64,000 nt of DNA from an uncultured Peptostreptococcus sp. (GCA_900759325.1 CAAEUW010000045.1:1-64000); one strand, 5' to 3'. Shown: positions 1-9,364, counted from the stretch's first letter. A program made the numbers and translations. The notes: generated by a model from the letters alone, not told the origin.

Positions 1-131
1 GACGGGTGTGCCCGTTATAGCATTGCGAGTATGATAGTACTCAATAAGGTCTTTTTAGTGATAAAAAGATGAATTAAGGTGGTAACACGTGAGTTATGCT
101 CTCGTCCTTTATAGGATGGGAGCTTTTTTTT
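1..131 (+). promoter_or_regulatory. T-box riboswitch, 3' part (brnQ leader)
   Basis: Only the 3' half lies in the window. A small hairpin (ACGGG/CCCGT, 2-14) comes first, then the T-box core AATTAAGGTGGTAACACG (72-89) with the UGGU that pairs with the tRNA 3' end. An intrinsic terminator follows: GCTCTCGTCC (98-107) pairs with GGATGGGAGC (114-123) before eight T. T-box leaders sense uncharged tRNA and permit read-through on starvation. The U in UGGU fits a tRNA with discriminator A. The specifier loop is upstream of the window, so Ile, Leu or Val is inferred only from the brnQ gene that follows. Confidence 0.85.
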
Positions 132-227
132 ATAACTTATAACCAGGGTGCGCAACTGGTTCCTTAATTCCTTGCTAAACTTCTCTATCTCTTTCATCAA
201 TATTAGTTAAACAAAAAGGAGAAGAAA

Positions 228-1514
228 ATGAAAAAACAAAAGAAAGATATTTTTATAGTAGGACTTGCCTTATTCGGTTCCTACTTTGGCGCAGGAAACC
301 TGATCTTTCCTCCCCTACTGGGCTTTATTTCAGGTAGCCAATGGTCTTTAGCCGCTATAGGATTTTGTGTCTCTGCAGTATTAATGCCGGTTGTTGGACT
401 ATATGTAATTTCGAAAAACGGTGGGTCTCTTGAGGCCATGACAGAAGATATACATAAGAATTTTGCTAAATTTTTGCTATTGTTTATAATGTTATTCGCA
501 GGAAATATATCTGTACCTCGTACAGGAGCTGTTGCTTATGAATTAGGATTTAAGGCTCTTTTCCCAGGTGTACCAATTATAGTATTTATAATAGGATACT
601 TTGCTATAGCCCTTTATTTCTCACTTGACGTAAGTAAGATGATAAATAAGGTTGGTAAGTTCCTAACACCAGTACTAGTTGTTGTACTACTAGGGATAAT
701 TATAAAGGGAGTACTTACTCCAGTAGGAAGTCCGATAGCTCCACAACAGACTGGTGTTTTCACACATTCATTCTTAGAGGGTTACCAGACAGGAGACCTA
801 ATAGTGAGTTACCTTATAGGTACTGTCTTTATAGGAGATATAATCCACAGGGGATATAAGACAAGTGGAGAAAGAAATAAACTTACTGCTTATTGCGGTG
901 TTATTGCCCTTATACTTTTGGCTGTTATCTATGTAGGTCTAATCTACCTAGGTGCTTCAGTAAGCAGCTACTATCCAAAGGATATAGAAAGAAGTCAGTT
1001 ATTACTTGGTATTGCTGAAAGAGTCCTTGGAAAGAATGGAATGCTATTCCTTTCAATAGCCGTAGTTTTAGCCTGTGTAACAACTGCTATAGGCCAGATT
1101 ACATCTATTGCTAACTTCTTTCATGATTTTTCAAATGGAAAGATACCACACAAGCTAGCTGCCCTAGTTTTCGCAGTCCTTGGTGCTACAATAGCTGTAC
1201 TAGGTGTTGAAAAAATCATCTACTTTGCAACACCAATTTATAAGGGGGTTTACCCAAGTTTAATAGTTCTGATGATTCTAGGTATTTTCCGTAAGTATAT
1301 ACCTAACAAGCAGAGCTTCAGATATGCCCTAGTGTTTACACTAGTAGTAAGTATTTTAGAAGCAATTTTATCAGTTGCCGACATAGCTATTATCAAGGCT
1401 TTTGTTGATTTACTTCCGTTAAGCGGTCTTGGTTTTGCATGGTTCCTACCTGCAACACTTGGATTTATAATAGGAGCTGTAAAGGGGAAAGATCCACTAA
1501 CACAGTTTGAGTAA
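228..1514 (+). CDS. brnQ: Branched-chain amino acid carrier, LIVCS family
   Basis: The 428-residue hydrophobic protein has about 12 predicted membrane spans and the usual family length. Its N-terminus carries the typical glycine-rich FGSYFGAGNLIFPP stretch at about residues 16-29. LIVCS carriers import Leu, Ile and Val with Na+ or H+. The ATG follows AAGGAG at good spacing. The T-box leader directly upstream couples expression to shortage of a charged tRNA, which suits an amino acid importer. It appears to be a single-gene unit, but no clear terminator separates it from the next gene, so some read-through is possible. Confidence 0.93.
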   Translation: MKKQKKDIFIVGLALFGSYFGAGNLIFPPLLGFISGSQWSLAAIGFCVSAVLMPVVGLYVISKNGGSLEAMTEDIHKNFAKFLLLFIMLFAGNISVPRTGAVAYELGFKALFPGVPIIVFIIGYFAIALYFSLDVSKMINKVGKFLTPVLVVVLLGIIIKGVLTPVGSPIAPQQTGVFTHSFLEGYQTGDLIVSYLIGTVFIGDIIHRGYKTSGERNKLTAYCGVIALILLAVIYVGLIYLGASVSSYYPKDIERSQLLLGIAERVLGKNGMLFLSIAVVLACVTTAIGQITSIANFFHDFSNGKIPHKLAALVFAVLGATIAVLGVEKIIYFATPIYKGVYPSLIVLMILGIFRKYIPNKQSFRYALVFTLVVSILEAILSVADIAIIKAFVDLLPLSGLGFAWFLPATLGFIIGAVKGKDPLTQFE

Positions 1515-1582
1515 AAGCCCTGTTAACATAAATAAAAACAAATATATTTTAAAATTTTAGAAAAAGAAAAGGAGTGATTTTA

Positions 1583-2860
1583 ATGACAAATTTCAATACT
1601 AACACAATATGCGTACAAGGTGGTTATGAACCAAAAAATGGAGAATCAAGAGTAGTTCCAATAGTACAATCTACAACTTTTAAATATGAGTCATCTCAGC
1701 AGATGGGTGACCTATTTGACCTAAAAGAAGCAGGCTACTTCTACACTAGACTTGCAAATCCAACAAATGATGCTGTGGCAAGAAAGATTTGCCAGCTTGA
1801 GGGTGGTGTAGCTGCTATACTAACTTCATCAGGCCAGGCTGCCAACCTATTCGCTATAATCAATGTAGCTGGAGCAGGCGACCATGTTATCTCATGCTCT
1901 ACTATATATGGTGGAACATACAACCTAATAGCTAATACATTGAAGAACTTTGGTATAGAGTCTACATTTGTTGAACCAGATATTTCAGTTGAAGAGCTAG
2001 AATCAAAGTTCCAGCCTAATACTAAACTAGTATTTGGTGAAACTCTATCAAATCCTTCACTTAACGTATTAGACATAGAAAAGTTTGCAAAAGCTGCCCA
2101 TAAGCATGGTGTGCCACTAATAGTAGATAATACCTTCCCAACACCAATCTTCTGTAAGCCATTTGAATGGGGGGCAGATATTGTTACACACTCAACTACA
2201 AAGTATATGAATGGTTCAGCAAACTCTGTCGGTGGTGTAGTTGTAGACTCAGGTAACTTTGATTGGACAAAGTACAGTGAAAAGTATCCAGGATTAACTA
2301 CTCCAGACGAAACTTACCACGGTGTTGTATATACTGAAAGCTTTGGTAAGGGAGCCTATATTACAAAGATGACAACAAACTTGATGCGTGACCTAGGTTC
2401 TATACCTTCACCTCAGAATTCCTTCTACCTAGGTATTGGTCTAGAAACACTACACCTAAGAATGGAAAGACACTTTGCAAATGCCCTAGCTATTGCTAAG
2501 CACCTAGAAAAGCATCCAAAGGTATCTTGGGTATCCTTCTCAGGTTTAGAAAATGACAGCCAGTATGAGCTAGCACAGAAGTACCTACCAAATGGATCTT
2601 GTGGAGTAATTTCTTTCGGTGTTGAAGGTGGTAGAGAGGCCGCAGTCAAGTTCATGGACTCTTTAAAACTAGCTTCAATTGTAACTCATGTAGCTGATGC
2701 AAGAACTTGTGTACTACATCCAGCATCTACTACACATAGGCAGATGAATGATGAAGAGCTAGCAGCGGCAGGTGTATCTCCAGACCTTGTTAGACTTTCT
2801 GTAGGTATAGAAGATGTAAACGACCTAATAGCTGATATTGACCAGGCCTTAGAAAAATAA
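1583..2860 (+). CDS. metY: O-acetylhomoserine sulfhydrylase (Cys/Met metabolism PLP enzyme)
   Basis: This is a PLP-dependent enzyme of the Cys/Met metabolism fold type I family, 425 residues. The N-terminal TICVQGGYEP, the YTRLANPT segment at about residue 52 and the HSTTKYMNG segment holding the PLP lysine near residue 210 are typical of O-acetylhomoserine (thiol) lyases. These form homocysteine from O-acetylhomoserine and sulfide. A methionine gamma-lyase-like side activity cannot be excluded. I chose ATG 1583 because AAGGAG lies 8 bases before it; a GTG nine bases earlier overlaps that ribosome binding site. A strong terminator follows. Confidence 0.9.
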   Translation: MTNFNTNTICVQGGYEPKNGESRVVPIVQSTTFKYESSQQMGDLFDLKEAGYFYTRLANPTNDAVARKICQLEGGVAAILTSSGQAANLFAIINVAGAGDHVISCSTIYGGTYNLIANTLKNFGIESTFVEPDISVEELESKFQPNTKLVFGETLSNPSLNVLDIEKFAKAAHKHGVPLIVDNTFPTPIFCKPFEWGADIVTHSTTKYMNGSANSVGGVVVDSGNFDWTKYSEKYPGLTTPDETYHGVVYTESFGKGAYITKMTTNLMRDLGSIPSPQNSFYLGIGLETLHLRMERHFANALAIAKHLEKHPKVSWVSFSGLENDSQYELAQKYLPNGSCGVISFGVEGGREAAVKFMDSLKLASIVTHVADARTCVLHPASTTHRQMNDEELAAAGVSPDLVRLSVGIEDVNDLIADIDQALEK

Positions 2861-2882
2861 ATTTAAACAAATAGAAGTCTCT

Positions 2883-2940
2883 AAAAGGGGTTGCATATAG
2901 TAAATGGGTTTATTTTACTATAGCAACTCCTTTTACTTTT
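2883..2940 (+). terminator. Intrinsic terminator after metY
   Basis: AAAAGGGGTTGC pairs with GCAACTCCTTTT (one G-T), extended inside by TAGTAAA/TTTACTA, and is followed by a T-rich run. Confidence 0.85.
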
Positions 2941-2976
2941 ATCCAAAATCCTTTCTATAAGGATAAAAAATTTTCC

Positions 2977-3003
2977 TTAACAAGAAAAAATATATGCTAT
3001 AAT
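2977..3003 (+). promoter_or_regulatory. Promoter of the methyltransferase gene
   Basis: An extended -10 TGCTATAAT ends at 3003 (TATAAT 2998-3003). A possible -35 TTAACA at 2977-2982 has a short 15-base spacer, tolerable with an extended -10. The Fur-like box begins nine bases downstream. Confidence 0.55.
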
Positions 3004-3011
3004 ATAAATGT

Positions 3012-3030
3012 AAAAATGATTATCAATATA
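3012..3030 (+). promoter_or_regulatory. Fur-box-like sequence
   Basis: The 19 bases match the classical Fur box GATAATGATAATCATTATC at 14 positions, including ATGAT and ATCA around the centre. It lies at the expected transcription start, where a bound repressor would block initiation. Whether the genome has a Fur that reads this site is unknown; the one Fur-family gene in the window (18341-18802) looks like Zur. Confidence 0.4.
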
Positions 3031-3059
3031 TATATATTAATAAGGAAGGTCGTGCTATT

Positions 3060-3659
3060 ATGAAAAAAAATATTTGGGATAGGTGTGCTCCTCTCTATGA
3101 TTTTGCCATGAAGTCTGACAGGAATACCTATGACTATATGTACTCAAAAATATCAAAGTCAGTGGCTGATAGGTCCGTCCTTGAGATAGGTAGTGGTACA
3201 GGTCGTTTGGCTAGAAGTGTAGCCCCTGCCTGTAAGACCTATGTGGCTACAGACTATTCTGAGGGTATGTTGGCAGTTGCTGGCAAGGAGGCTTGTCCAG
3301 ATAATCTTACCTTTGAGCTTGCAGATGCTACAAGTCTTCCCTATCCAGATGATAGTTTTGATGTAGCCATAATAGCAAATGCCCTCCATATAATACCGGA
3401 TCCAATTAAGGCCCTAAATGAAATAAGGAGGGTTTTGAAGCCAGGAGGACTCTTAATAGCACCGAATTTTATCAACAGAGATATGACTGTTAAAATAGGT
3501 ATTTGGGCCAAATTTTTGAATTTGATAGGGGTTAACTTTGAGCACAGGTGGACTGAGGAAGGCTATATTAAATTTTTAGAGGATAATGGCTGGAAGCTTG
3601 GCTACAAGGAAATAATAAAGACAAGAGTCCCTATGGTCTATATTGAGTGTAGACCGTAG
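3060..3659 (+). CDS. Class I SAM-dependent methyltransferase
   Basis: The 199-residue protein has a class I Rossmann methyltransferase core: motif I VLEIGSGTG at residues 41-49, an acidic residue at the end of strand 2 (ATDYSEGM), motif II DVAIIANALH and a post-motif LKPGGLLI. It resembles UbiE/MenG-type and small-molecule methyltransferases, but the substrate cannot be read from sequence. The start has AAGGAAGG 11 bases upstream. The gene is monocistronic, with its own extended -10 promoter, a Fur-like box and a downstream terminator. Methyltransferases of this size are sometimes linked to metal or siderophore functions, but no partner gene is adjacent here. Confidence 0.8.
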   Translation: MKKNIWDRCAPLYDFAMKSDRNTYDYMYSKISKSVADRSVLEIGSGTGRLARSVAPACKTYVATDYSEGMLAVAGKEACPDNLTFELADATSLPYPDDSFDVAIIANALHIIPDPIKALNEIRRVLKPGGLLIAPNFINRDMTVKIGIWAKFLNLIGVNFEHRWTEEGYIKFLEDNGWKLGYKEIIKTRVPMVYIECRP

Positions 3660-3751
3660 GAATCCTTAGAGGGCTTAATTATATATGGGCTCTTGCCGGT
3701 ATTTTTTGTAAGAAAACTAATATAAAAAAGATAAATTAGATTAATTTAGGT

Positions 3752-3783
3752 GGGTATACAATTGACTTGTATATCCCTTTTTC
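3752..3783 (+). terminator. Intrinsic terminator after the methyltransferase gene
   Basis: GGGTATACAA (3752-3761) pairs with TTGTATATCCC (3767-3777, one bulge) before TTTTTCT. The rest of the 343-base gap 3660-4002 is AT-rich; a weak hairpin AGGTAGG (3942-3948)/CCTGCCT (3961-3967) precedes the next ribosome binding site. Confidence 0.7.
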
Positions 3784-4002
3784 TATGCTTAGACTTTATT
3801 TATAAACTTAGAAAAAAGTCTTTGAAATATACTTTAAGACACTTATATTGGCCTATGTGGTAGTATAAATACGAATCTGGGTATCAAACATGAAAATAGG
3901 TAGTATAGACATAATTTAGCAATCTAGGCTATTATAGGTATAGGTAGGTATTTGCAATTGCCTGCCTAAGGGTTTAAATAAGAATAATAAGGAGAAGTGT
4001 AT

Positions 4003-4926
4003 ATGAAAAATAATTTAAAGAAGCTATGCCTACTGTCCCTTTGCCTACTTGTGGCAACTGGTTGTAGTATTGGTAATAAAGAGGAGGGTTCAGCTAGTAA
4101 GCAGGGTCAATCATCAAACCTTAGTGAGTCCAAATCAGACCAGGCCAAGGGGATGAAGGTAAGCTATACTAATATAAGTGACAAGTCATCTAGAGACCTA
4201 CTAGCCAACCTATTTGACCAGGCAGGTATATCCAAGGAGAGGCAGAAGGTATTTTTTAACCACCTTGACCAGTTTAATTCTAGTGTGGACAGCAAGTCCC
4301 TAGCTGGGAATTTTGAAAAGGCTGGTGTCCAGGATACCAAGTATGATCCCTATGATATGCAGGACCAGTGGAAGGCAAAAAATAATGACTTTGAGGGCTA
4401 TAATTGTAGGATAACCTCATATGGTTTATTTGGTGACTATATGAAGGCAAACCAGGCCAAGACTGGTGATGATACAGAAAATCTAGGTATTGACCTTCTT
4501 TCCTTGACTACAGATAATTCTGCTGCCAAGACAGAAGAGGACAAGAATATATTTAAAAGCATATTTAATGAAGTGAAAACCATTGATACAAAGGATGTAA
4601 AAAAGCACTATCAGATATTCAAAAAGGAATGGGAAGCTAGGGGTGTAAAATTCGCCAAAAATGACAAGGCTAGCATGGTATCAGTAGTATTCCATAGCCA
4701 GATTGAAAAGGGGCAAGACAGTCTCTTTATAGGTCATGTAGGTATAATGCTCAAGGCAAATGATGGAGTCTACTTTGTGGAAAAGGTAGCCTTCCAAGAA
4801 CCATATAGGTTGAATAAGTTTAAAAATAAGGAAGAGTTGAAAAAGTACCTTATGGAAAAATATGATGTAGAATATGACCAGCCTACAGCCAAGCCTTTTG
4901 TACTTGAAAATGATAACTTAATGTAG
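4003..4926 (+). CDS. DUF4300 family lipoprotein
   Basis: The 307-residue protein has a lipoprotein signal peptide: basic MKNNLKK, a hydrophobic core and lipobox VATGC with the acylated Cys near residue 21. A serine/lysine-rich linker to about residue 55 leads to a domain starting VSYTNISDKSSRDLL that I recognise as DUF4300, seen in Gram-positive surface lipoproteins. Features include YNCRITSYGLF near residue 130 and HVGIMLKANDGVYFVEK near 245. No enzymatic function is known to me. ATG 4003 follows AAGGAG at eight bases; a GTG six bases earlier is too close. The PAP2 gene follows after 35 bases, probably co-transcribed. Confidence 0.78.
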   Translation: MKNNLKKLCLLSLCLLVATGCSIGNKEEGSASKQGQSSNLSESKSDQAKGMKVSYTNISDKSSRDLLANLFDQAGISKERQKVFFNHLDQFNSSVDSKSLAGNFEKAGVQDTKYDPYDMQDQWKAKNNDFEGYNCRITSYGLFGDYMKANQAKTGDDTENLGIDLLSLTTDNSAAKTEEDKNIFKSIFNEVKTIDTKDVKKHYQIFKKEWEARGVKFAKNDKASMVSVVFHSQIEKGQDSLFIGHVGIMLKANDGVYFVEKVAFQEPYRLNKFKNKEELKKYLMEKYDVEYDQPTAKPFVLENDNLM

Positions 4927-4961
4927 GTATATAAATATATTAGATGAAGGTAGAACAATTA

Positions 4962-5483
4962 ATGAATTTTGATATGGTAATTTTAGACTTAATACAAGAC
5001 AATATGAAGTCTGGCCTTATGGATTCTATAATGCCCCTTATTAGCCACCTGGGTGATTCGGGACTTGTATGGATTATCCTATCTATAGGCCTGGTTATAC
5101 CCAAGAAAACCAGGAAGCTTGGCTTTGTGATGATAATAGCCCTAGTATTAAATGGGATTATATGTAATATAATTCTAAAACCTATGCTTGCAAGGATAAG
5201 GCCCTTTGATGTGAATACATCTATAAAGCTCCTGATAAACAAGCCTAGGGATTTTAGCTTTCCATCTGGCCATACTTCAGCATCATTTACAGCTGCAAGT
5301 GTCTTGTTTTTTAGAAGGAGCAAGCTATTTGTTCCGAGTTTAATACTAGCCACCCTAATAGGCTTTTCAAGACTCTACCTATATGTCCACTATCCAAGTG
5401 ATGTTGTGGGAGGTATTATCTTGGGTATAGTCTGTGGCTATATGGGGCATAGGATTGTAGATAGTAAAAAAATTAATATTTAA
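4962..5483 (+). CDS. PAP2-type membrane phosphatase
   Basis: This is a PAP2 superfamily integral membrane phosphatase with the three signature motifs: KPMLARIRP, FPSGHTS and SRLYLYVHYPSD (general acid/nucleophile His and Asp). About five or six spans are predicted. Relatives hydrolyse undecaprenyl pyrophosphate or phosphatidic acid at the outer membrane face; which substrate applies here cannot be told. ATG 4962 has GAAGG 11 bases upstream. ATG 4944, adding six residues, is the alternative with a poorer ribosome binding site. A bidirectional terminator follows. Confidence 0.85.
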   Translation: MNFDMVILDLIQDNMKSGLMDSIMPLISHLGDSGLVWIILSIGLVIPKKTRKLGFVMIIALVLNGIICNIILKPMLARIRPFDVNTSIKLLINKPRDFSFPSGHTSASFTAASVLFFRRSKLFVPSLILATLIGFSRLYLYVHYPSDVVGGIILGIVCGYMGHRIVDSKKINI

Positions 5484-5493
5484 AAATAGAAAA

Positions 5494-5541
5494 ACATTCA
5501 AGCCGAGTAAATTTATGAAGCACTAGGCCTGAATGTTTTTT
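5494..5541. terminator. Bidirectional terminator between convergent genes
   Basis: ACATTCAAGCC (from 5494) pairs with GGCCTGAATGT (to 5536) with one bulge. It is flanked by a T run on the right and an A run on the left, so it serves both the PAP2 gene and the minus-strand permease. Confidence 0.8.
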
Positions 5542-5599
5542 ATTATGAGACCTACAAGGGTCATAGTATCTTATTTTAATATATGCTAATAAGCCTAGC

Positions 5600-8059
5600 C
5601 TATTTAATATCCTTCCTTATACATGCCAAAGGTATGACTGAAGATATTAGTCCAAGGACTATATTTAATAGGACTACCAAGATGATTGTTCTTATATTGT
5701 TATAGAAGACAGGCTCATATAGGCTACCTAGGATATAGTGGTATATACCAAGCTCCATAAGGCTTGAAATAAAAATAGAAAAGATAGCAGATATTAGGCC
5801 TAGTATTAGTCCTTCTAGCAGGACAATATACCTAATTTGCTTCTTGTTTGCCCCTATTTTCATTAAGACCTTGTATTCATCCATCCTATTTAATACCTTA
5901 TAAATCATGCTATTACATATATTTAGGAATATAATAAGTAATAGGATTAGGTTTAAAGAAACCAGAACCCTCTCTTGTGAGTCACTAAACTGCCTTGAAG
6001 AGAATATTTCCTCTTCAAAATTTGATAGGTTGACATTAGGTTTACTTTCAATTATAGACAATATCTTATCAGAAACCTTTTTAACACTGAAGCCAGGCTT
6101 TGGATTTATCTTTACAAGCTTGTACTTGTCTAGGCCTGTATATTTGTCCAGATAGGTGTTGCTAACTAGCAGGCATGGAACGAAATCAGGCACATAGTCT
6201 TGGGTGTATACACCTAAGTTATCAACCTGTCCAAGTATTTGAAGGTCTAAATTTTTAAAGATTTCTTTGTCATCAGGTGAATCCAAGTTTTCATAGTACT
6301 TAATATTGTGCTTAAAACTAATTATATCCTTGTTTTTGTAGTTAAGTACTCCTTGTCCCTTGCTGTTTGGTGCATTGTACAAGATAGCCCCCTGGCCTTC
6401 TTTAAACTTTTCCAGGTCTGAGTCTGAAAATTTCAATGAATTTCTTATTTTATTTAGATAGGCGTCATTGATGCCTATTATATTTGATTTTACCTCATAT
6501 TGACCACTATCTTCCCTAAATATCCACTTTAGAACCTTCTTAGTATATTCTCCACCAAGAGTATTTAGGTCTTTGAAAAATGAAAGGTCTCTTATTTTAT
6601 CCCGGTCATTTATGATCATTCTTCCCTGGAGTACCTTAAAACCATCGACCTCTTTTATTGCATTCTTATTATTTATCCTTATATTTTTAATTTGACTTAG
6701 TTCATTTTCATCCAAACCAGAAATCTCATTAGCTGTATAAAAGGCATTTATAGATAGTATATAGTCCCTATTTTCATACTTTATAGCCTGGTTTAGGGCA
6801 ATATTTTTCATATTAGAGTAGAATACACCAGCAATTAAAATTGATGATATTATGCCTAGAGATAGGGTCATAAATAGGGTCTTGTACTTGTTCTTTAGGA
6901 GGTTGTTTAGGGGTATCTTGCTTATAAGATTCCTTGTAGGTATACTCCTTATCCTAGGAGACTTATTTTCTGTATCCTCATTTTCAAAGCTTAATAAGCT
7001 GGTAATAGTCCCCCTTCTTATCTTCCTATAATTATCCAAGGATAGGGCTAGCCAGGCTAATATTACAGGTATCATTACCAAAATAATATGATAGTCTAGG
7101 ACTATCTCAAAGGAGTCTAGGCTGTAAAGGTTCTTAATGGTATTTCTAAATAAAAATGACAATAGGCCACCAATTATAATACCAGTAAGGGCTGGCAGTA
7201 GGGACTGGTATAGGATATCTCCAATAATATTCCCATATAGGGTCCTATTCTCAATTCCTATGGCCCTTAAGACTCCAAACTCTCTCATCCGATCCCTTAT
7301 AGATATATAGTAAATCCCCTTTATGGAAAAATACATGATCAAGAAAAATAGGATATTCATAAGGAGCATATCCTTTGAAAAAATGTTACTATACAGGGCC
7401 TCTTTTTCTAATAGTATCTTGTTTGTGCGCATATTATAGCCCTTGTTCTTGGCATATTTTGATAGGAAGGCTATTGAATTTACCTTATTAGCCTTGTCAC
7501 TAAGGTTTATATAGATATCCCTAGGACCATGACTATCTTCAATTTTTCTATAAATTTCTATCTTTGACTGGCCCTTATTTAAAGAATTGTCCCCCAATAG
7601 GCCAACTATCTTGAATTTTTGTGGCCCCCTATGGTAGAGGTCAAGGTAGATATAGTCCCCTCTGATATATTTTTTCATGTTATCCTTGGCCCACTTTTCT
7701 AGGATTACCTCGTCACCCTTGTCTGGAAATCTACCATTCAAGAGGCTAAGCCCATGTATTTTTAAGATATCCCTATCTATATTTATAAGGGTGAAGTATT
7801 TGTCTGATCTGTCCTTATTTCCATCATAATATTGCTCCTGGCCCAGGTAGTTGACCTCCACTTCCTTTTTTATTTTTCCTATGTCATTAGGCATAAGGCC
7901 TTCTATATATACATGAGATATAGTGACTTCCTTTTGAGTATTGAGTAAATCGTTATAGGATAGGCTCCTATTAATTATAAATACTAATGTGAATAAAACT
8001 AGGACTGTTGCTATACATGTTGAAAAAAATATATTTCTCTTTGACTTTAATAATCTCAT
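5600..8059 (-). CDS. FtsX-like ABC permease (orphan)
   Basis: The 819-residue protein has the two-halved FtsX/MacB permease layout: one span at residues 10-30, a long extracellular domain to about 228, a block of three spans at about 229-340 with the family-typical REFGVLRAIGI, a second half with a span near 395-415, another extracellular domain, and a final three-span block from about 695. Such permeases export lipids or peptides, or sense antimicrobials, with an ABC ATPase. No ATPase gene is next to it, so a partner must be elsewhere or it works alone. The ATG has AAGGGGG upstream, and a promoter is visible at 8216-8244. Confidence 0.82.
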   Translation of the reverse strand: MRLLKSKRNIFFSTCIATVLVLFTLVFIINRSLSYNDLLNTQKEVTISHVYIEGLMPNDIGKIKKEVEVNYLGQEQYYDGNKDRSDKYFTLINIDRDILKIHGLSLLNGRFPDKGDEVILEKWAKDNMKKYIRGDYIYLDLYHRGPQKFKIVGLLGDNSLNKGQSKIEIYRKIEDSHGPRDIYINLSDKANKVNSIAFLSKYAKNKGYNMRTNKILLEKEALYSNIFSKDMLLMNILFFLIMYFSIKGIYYISIRDRMREFGVLRAIGIENRTLYGNIIGDILYQSLLPALTGIIIGGLLSFLFRNTIKNLYSLDSFEIVLDYHIILVMIPVILAWLALSLDNYRKIRRGTITSLLSFENEDTENKSPRIRSIPTRNLISKIPLNNLLKNKYKTLFMTLSLGIISSILIAGVFYSNMKNIALNQAIKYENRDYILSINAFYTANEISGLDENELSQIKNIRINNKNAIKEVDGFKVLQGRMIINDRDKIRDLSFFKDLNTLGGEYTKKVLKWIFREDSGQYEVKSNIIGINDAYLNKIRNSLKFSDSDLEKFKEGQGAILYNAPNSKGQGVLNYKNKDIISFKHNIKYYENLDSPDDKEIFKNLDLQILGQVDNLGVYTQDYVPDFVPCLLVSNTYLDKYTGLDKYKLVKINPKPGFSVKKVSDKILSIIESKPNVNLSNFEEEIFSSRQFSDSQERVLVSLNLILLLIIFLNICNSMIYKVLNRMDEYKVLMKIGANKKQIRYIVLLEGLILGLISAIFSIFISSLMELGIYHYILGSLYEPVFYNNIRTIILVVLLNIVLGLISSVIPLACIRKDIK

Positions 8060-8215
8060 ATCCTTAATCCCCCTTACGAGTGTCTTAGATCTTTTTAATC
8101 ATAAAAATTGCATATTGAATAAAAGCCCCTTGATTTAATTGGTCATACATAAATTTAGAAGATCTTTTGATAATTAAACTTAGGTGTTTAGAAAGACCTT
8201 GGACTCCCTATTTTT

Positions 8216-8244
8216 ATTATACAAGTGAAGAATTTAAAAGTAAA
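8216..8244 (-). promoter_or_regulatory. Promoter of the FtsX-like permease gene
   Basis: On the minus strand -35 TTTACT (8239-8244), 17-base spacer, -10 TATAAT (8216-8221). It implies a leader of about 150 bases. Confidence 0.6.
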
Positions 8245-8275
8245 TAAAAATGAATATATTTTCACTTATTAAATA

Positions 8276-8313
8276 TCAAAAAAGGCAGGTGAAAAGTTTA
8301 TTCCAACTGCCTT
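8276..8313 (-). terminator. Intrinsic terminator upstream-facing gap, after minus-strand radical SAM gene
   Basis: On the minus strand AAGGCAG pairs with CTGCCTT across a 19-base loop (8282-8288 with 8307-8313) before six T. It ends the radical SAM transcript. Confidence 0.75.
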
Positions 8314-8358
8314 AAAAATCTATTATTTATAATTTATAGGTAGGTTTCGTGCTTTTTA

Positions 8359-9258
8359 CTATAGAAGTATACTCCTTCTGTCTATCCACTCCTGCATTTC
8401 TTCAGGTGATGCCTCTTCCAGTATCTGGTCTATCTGCCTTAATAGCTTTTCCCTGTCTGGCGGCACAATACCCTTTATATACATTGTATTAGAGTTATGG
8501 GCAGAAGATATAAGGGCAGTCTTTTCTGGTAGCAGGTTATAGACTATCTCTCTAAGCTCTACTAACCTGTCGTACTCACTGGCCTCCTGATATTGACCAC
8601 TCTTGTAAAGGTCCCATAATTCTGTTCCCGGTACTAGGGTTACAGACATAGGGAATACCCCCCTGGCATTTACCTGACTAAGCATTTTACCAGTTTTTTT
8701 ACCATTTTCTATGGCCTTGTCTATCCCCCTACCCATCAAGCCAGTCAGGATCATGGCATAGTAGTTGTAGTCGAACTTATCTAATCTCTTCATTTCCCTG
8801 ATAGCCTCATCAACAGTATTTCCCTTGTTGATAAATTCTAGGGCCTCTTGGTTACCACTTTCTACCCCAATATATAGGTCATTGATTCCAGCATCTTTCA
8901 GCTGTCTTAGCTCATCATCAGTCTTGTTCTCTATATCCTTTATAGATGCATAGGTAGTAATTACCTCAACATTTTTAAGGTACTTGTGAATGATTTCAGC
9001 TATTTTTAAAAGTCTCTCTGTCTTTAGGACAAAAGGATTACCATTTAATAGGAAGACCCTCTTAGTTGATCTAAAGAACGGGTGTTGGCTGGCCTCTATT
9101 ACGTCAGACTCTATTTGGTCTAGACTTTCCATCTTGAAATTTGTATACCTATACATACCACAGAACTTACACTTATTATGGGTACATCCACTCGTTACCT
9201 GTAGAAGGAGTGACTTGTACTCCTTTGGAGGTCTATATATTTGCTCATCATACTTCAT
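8359..9258 (-). CDS. Radical SAM protein
   Basis: This 299-residue radical SAM protein has its cluster motif near the N-terminus as CTHNKCKFC (about residues 25-33), i.e. CX4CX2C rather than the textbook CX3CX2C. That spacing occurs in several COG1032-like groups. Later features are FLLNGNPFV, an ITTYAS strand, YIGVESGNQEALEFINKG and a conserved VTLVPGTELW. No cobalamin-binding, TRAM or SPASM domain is present. Substrate unknown; oxygen-independent coproporphyrinogen oxidase-like annotations for such proteins are unreliable. The ATG follows GAAAGGAC. Confidence 0.8.
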   Translation of the reverse strand: MKYDEQIYRPPKEYKSLLLQVTSGCTHNKCKFCGMYRYTNFKMESLDQIESDVIEASQHPFFRSTKRVFLLNGNPFVLKTERLLKIAEIIHKYLKNVEVITTYASIKDIENKTDDELRQLKDAGINDLYIGVESGNQEALEFINKGNTVDEAIREMKRLDKFDYNYYAMILTGLMGRGIDKAIENGKKTGKMLSQVNARGVFPMSVTLVPGTELWDLYKSGQYQEASEYDRLVELREIVYNLLPEKTALISSAHNSNTMYIKGIVPPDREKLLRQIDQILEEASPEEMQEWIDRRSILL

Positions 9259-9364
9259 ATTATTTTTGTCCTTTCCATACCATTTATAAATATATTGTTT
9301 TCATAGTTATGACCCAAGGGCCTTAAGACCACTTATACATTAAAAGGGTCTAAATAGTTAAATT

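Noticed and set aside
3942..3967. Terminator before the DUF4300 gene
   Set aside because: AGGTAGG/CCTGCCT hairpin lacks a T run and is close to the ribosome binding site.
8060..8215. Small gene in the gap before the FtsX-like gene
   Set aside because: No start codon with a ribosome binding site and no conserved peptide; it is an untranslated leader.
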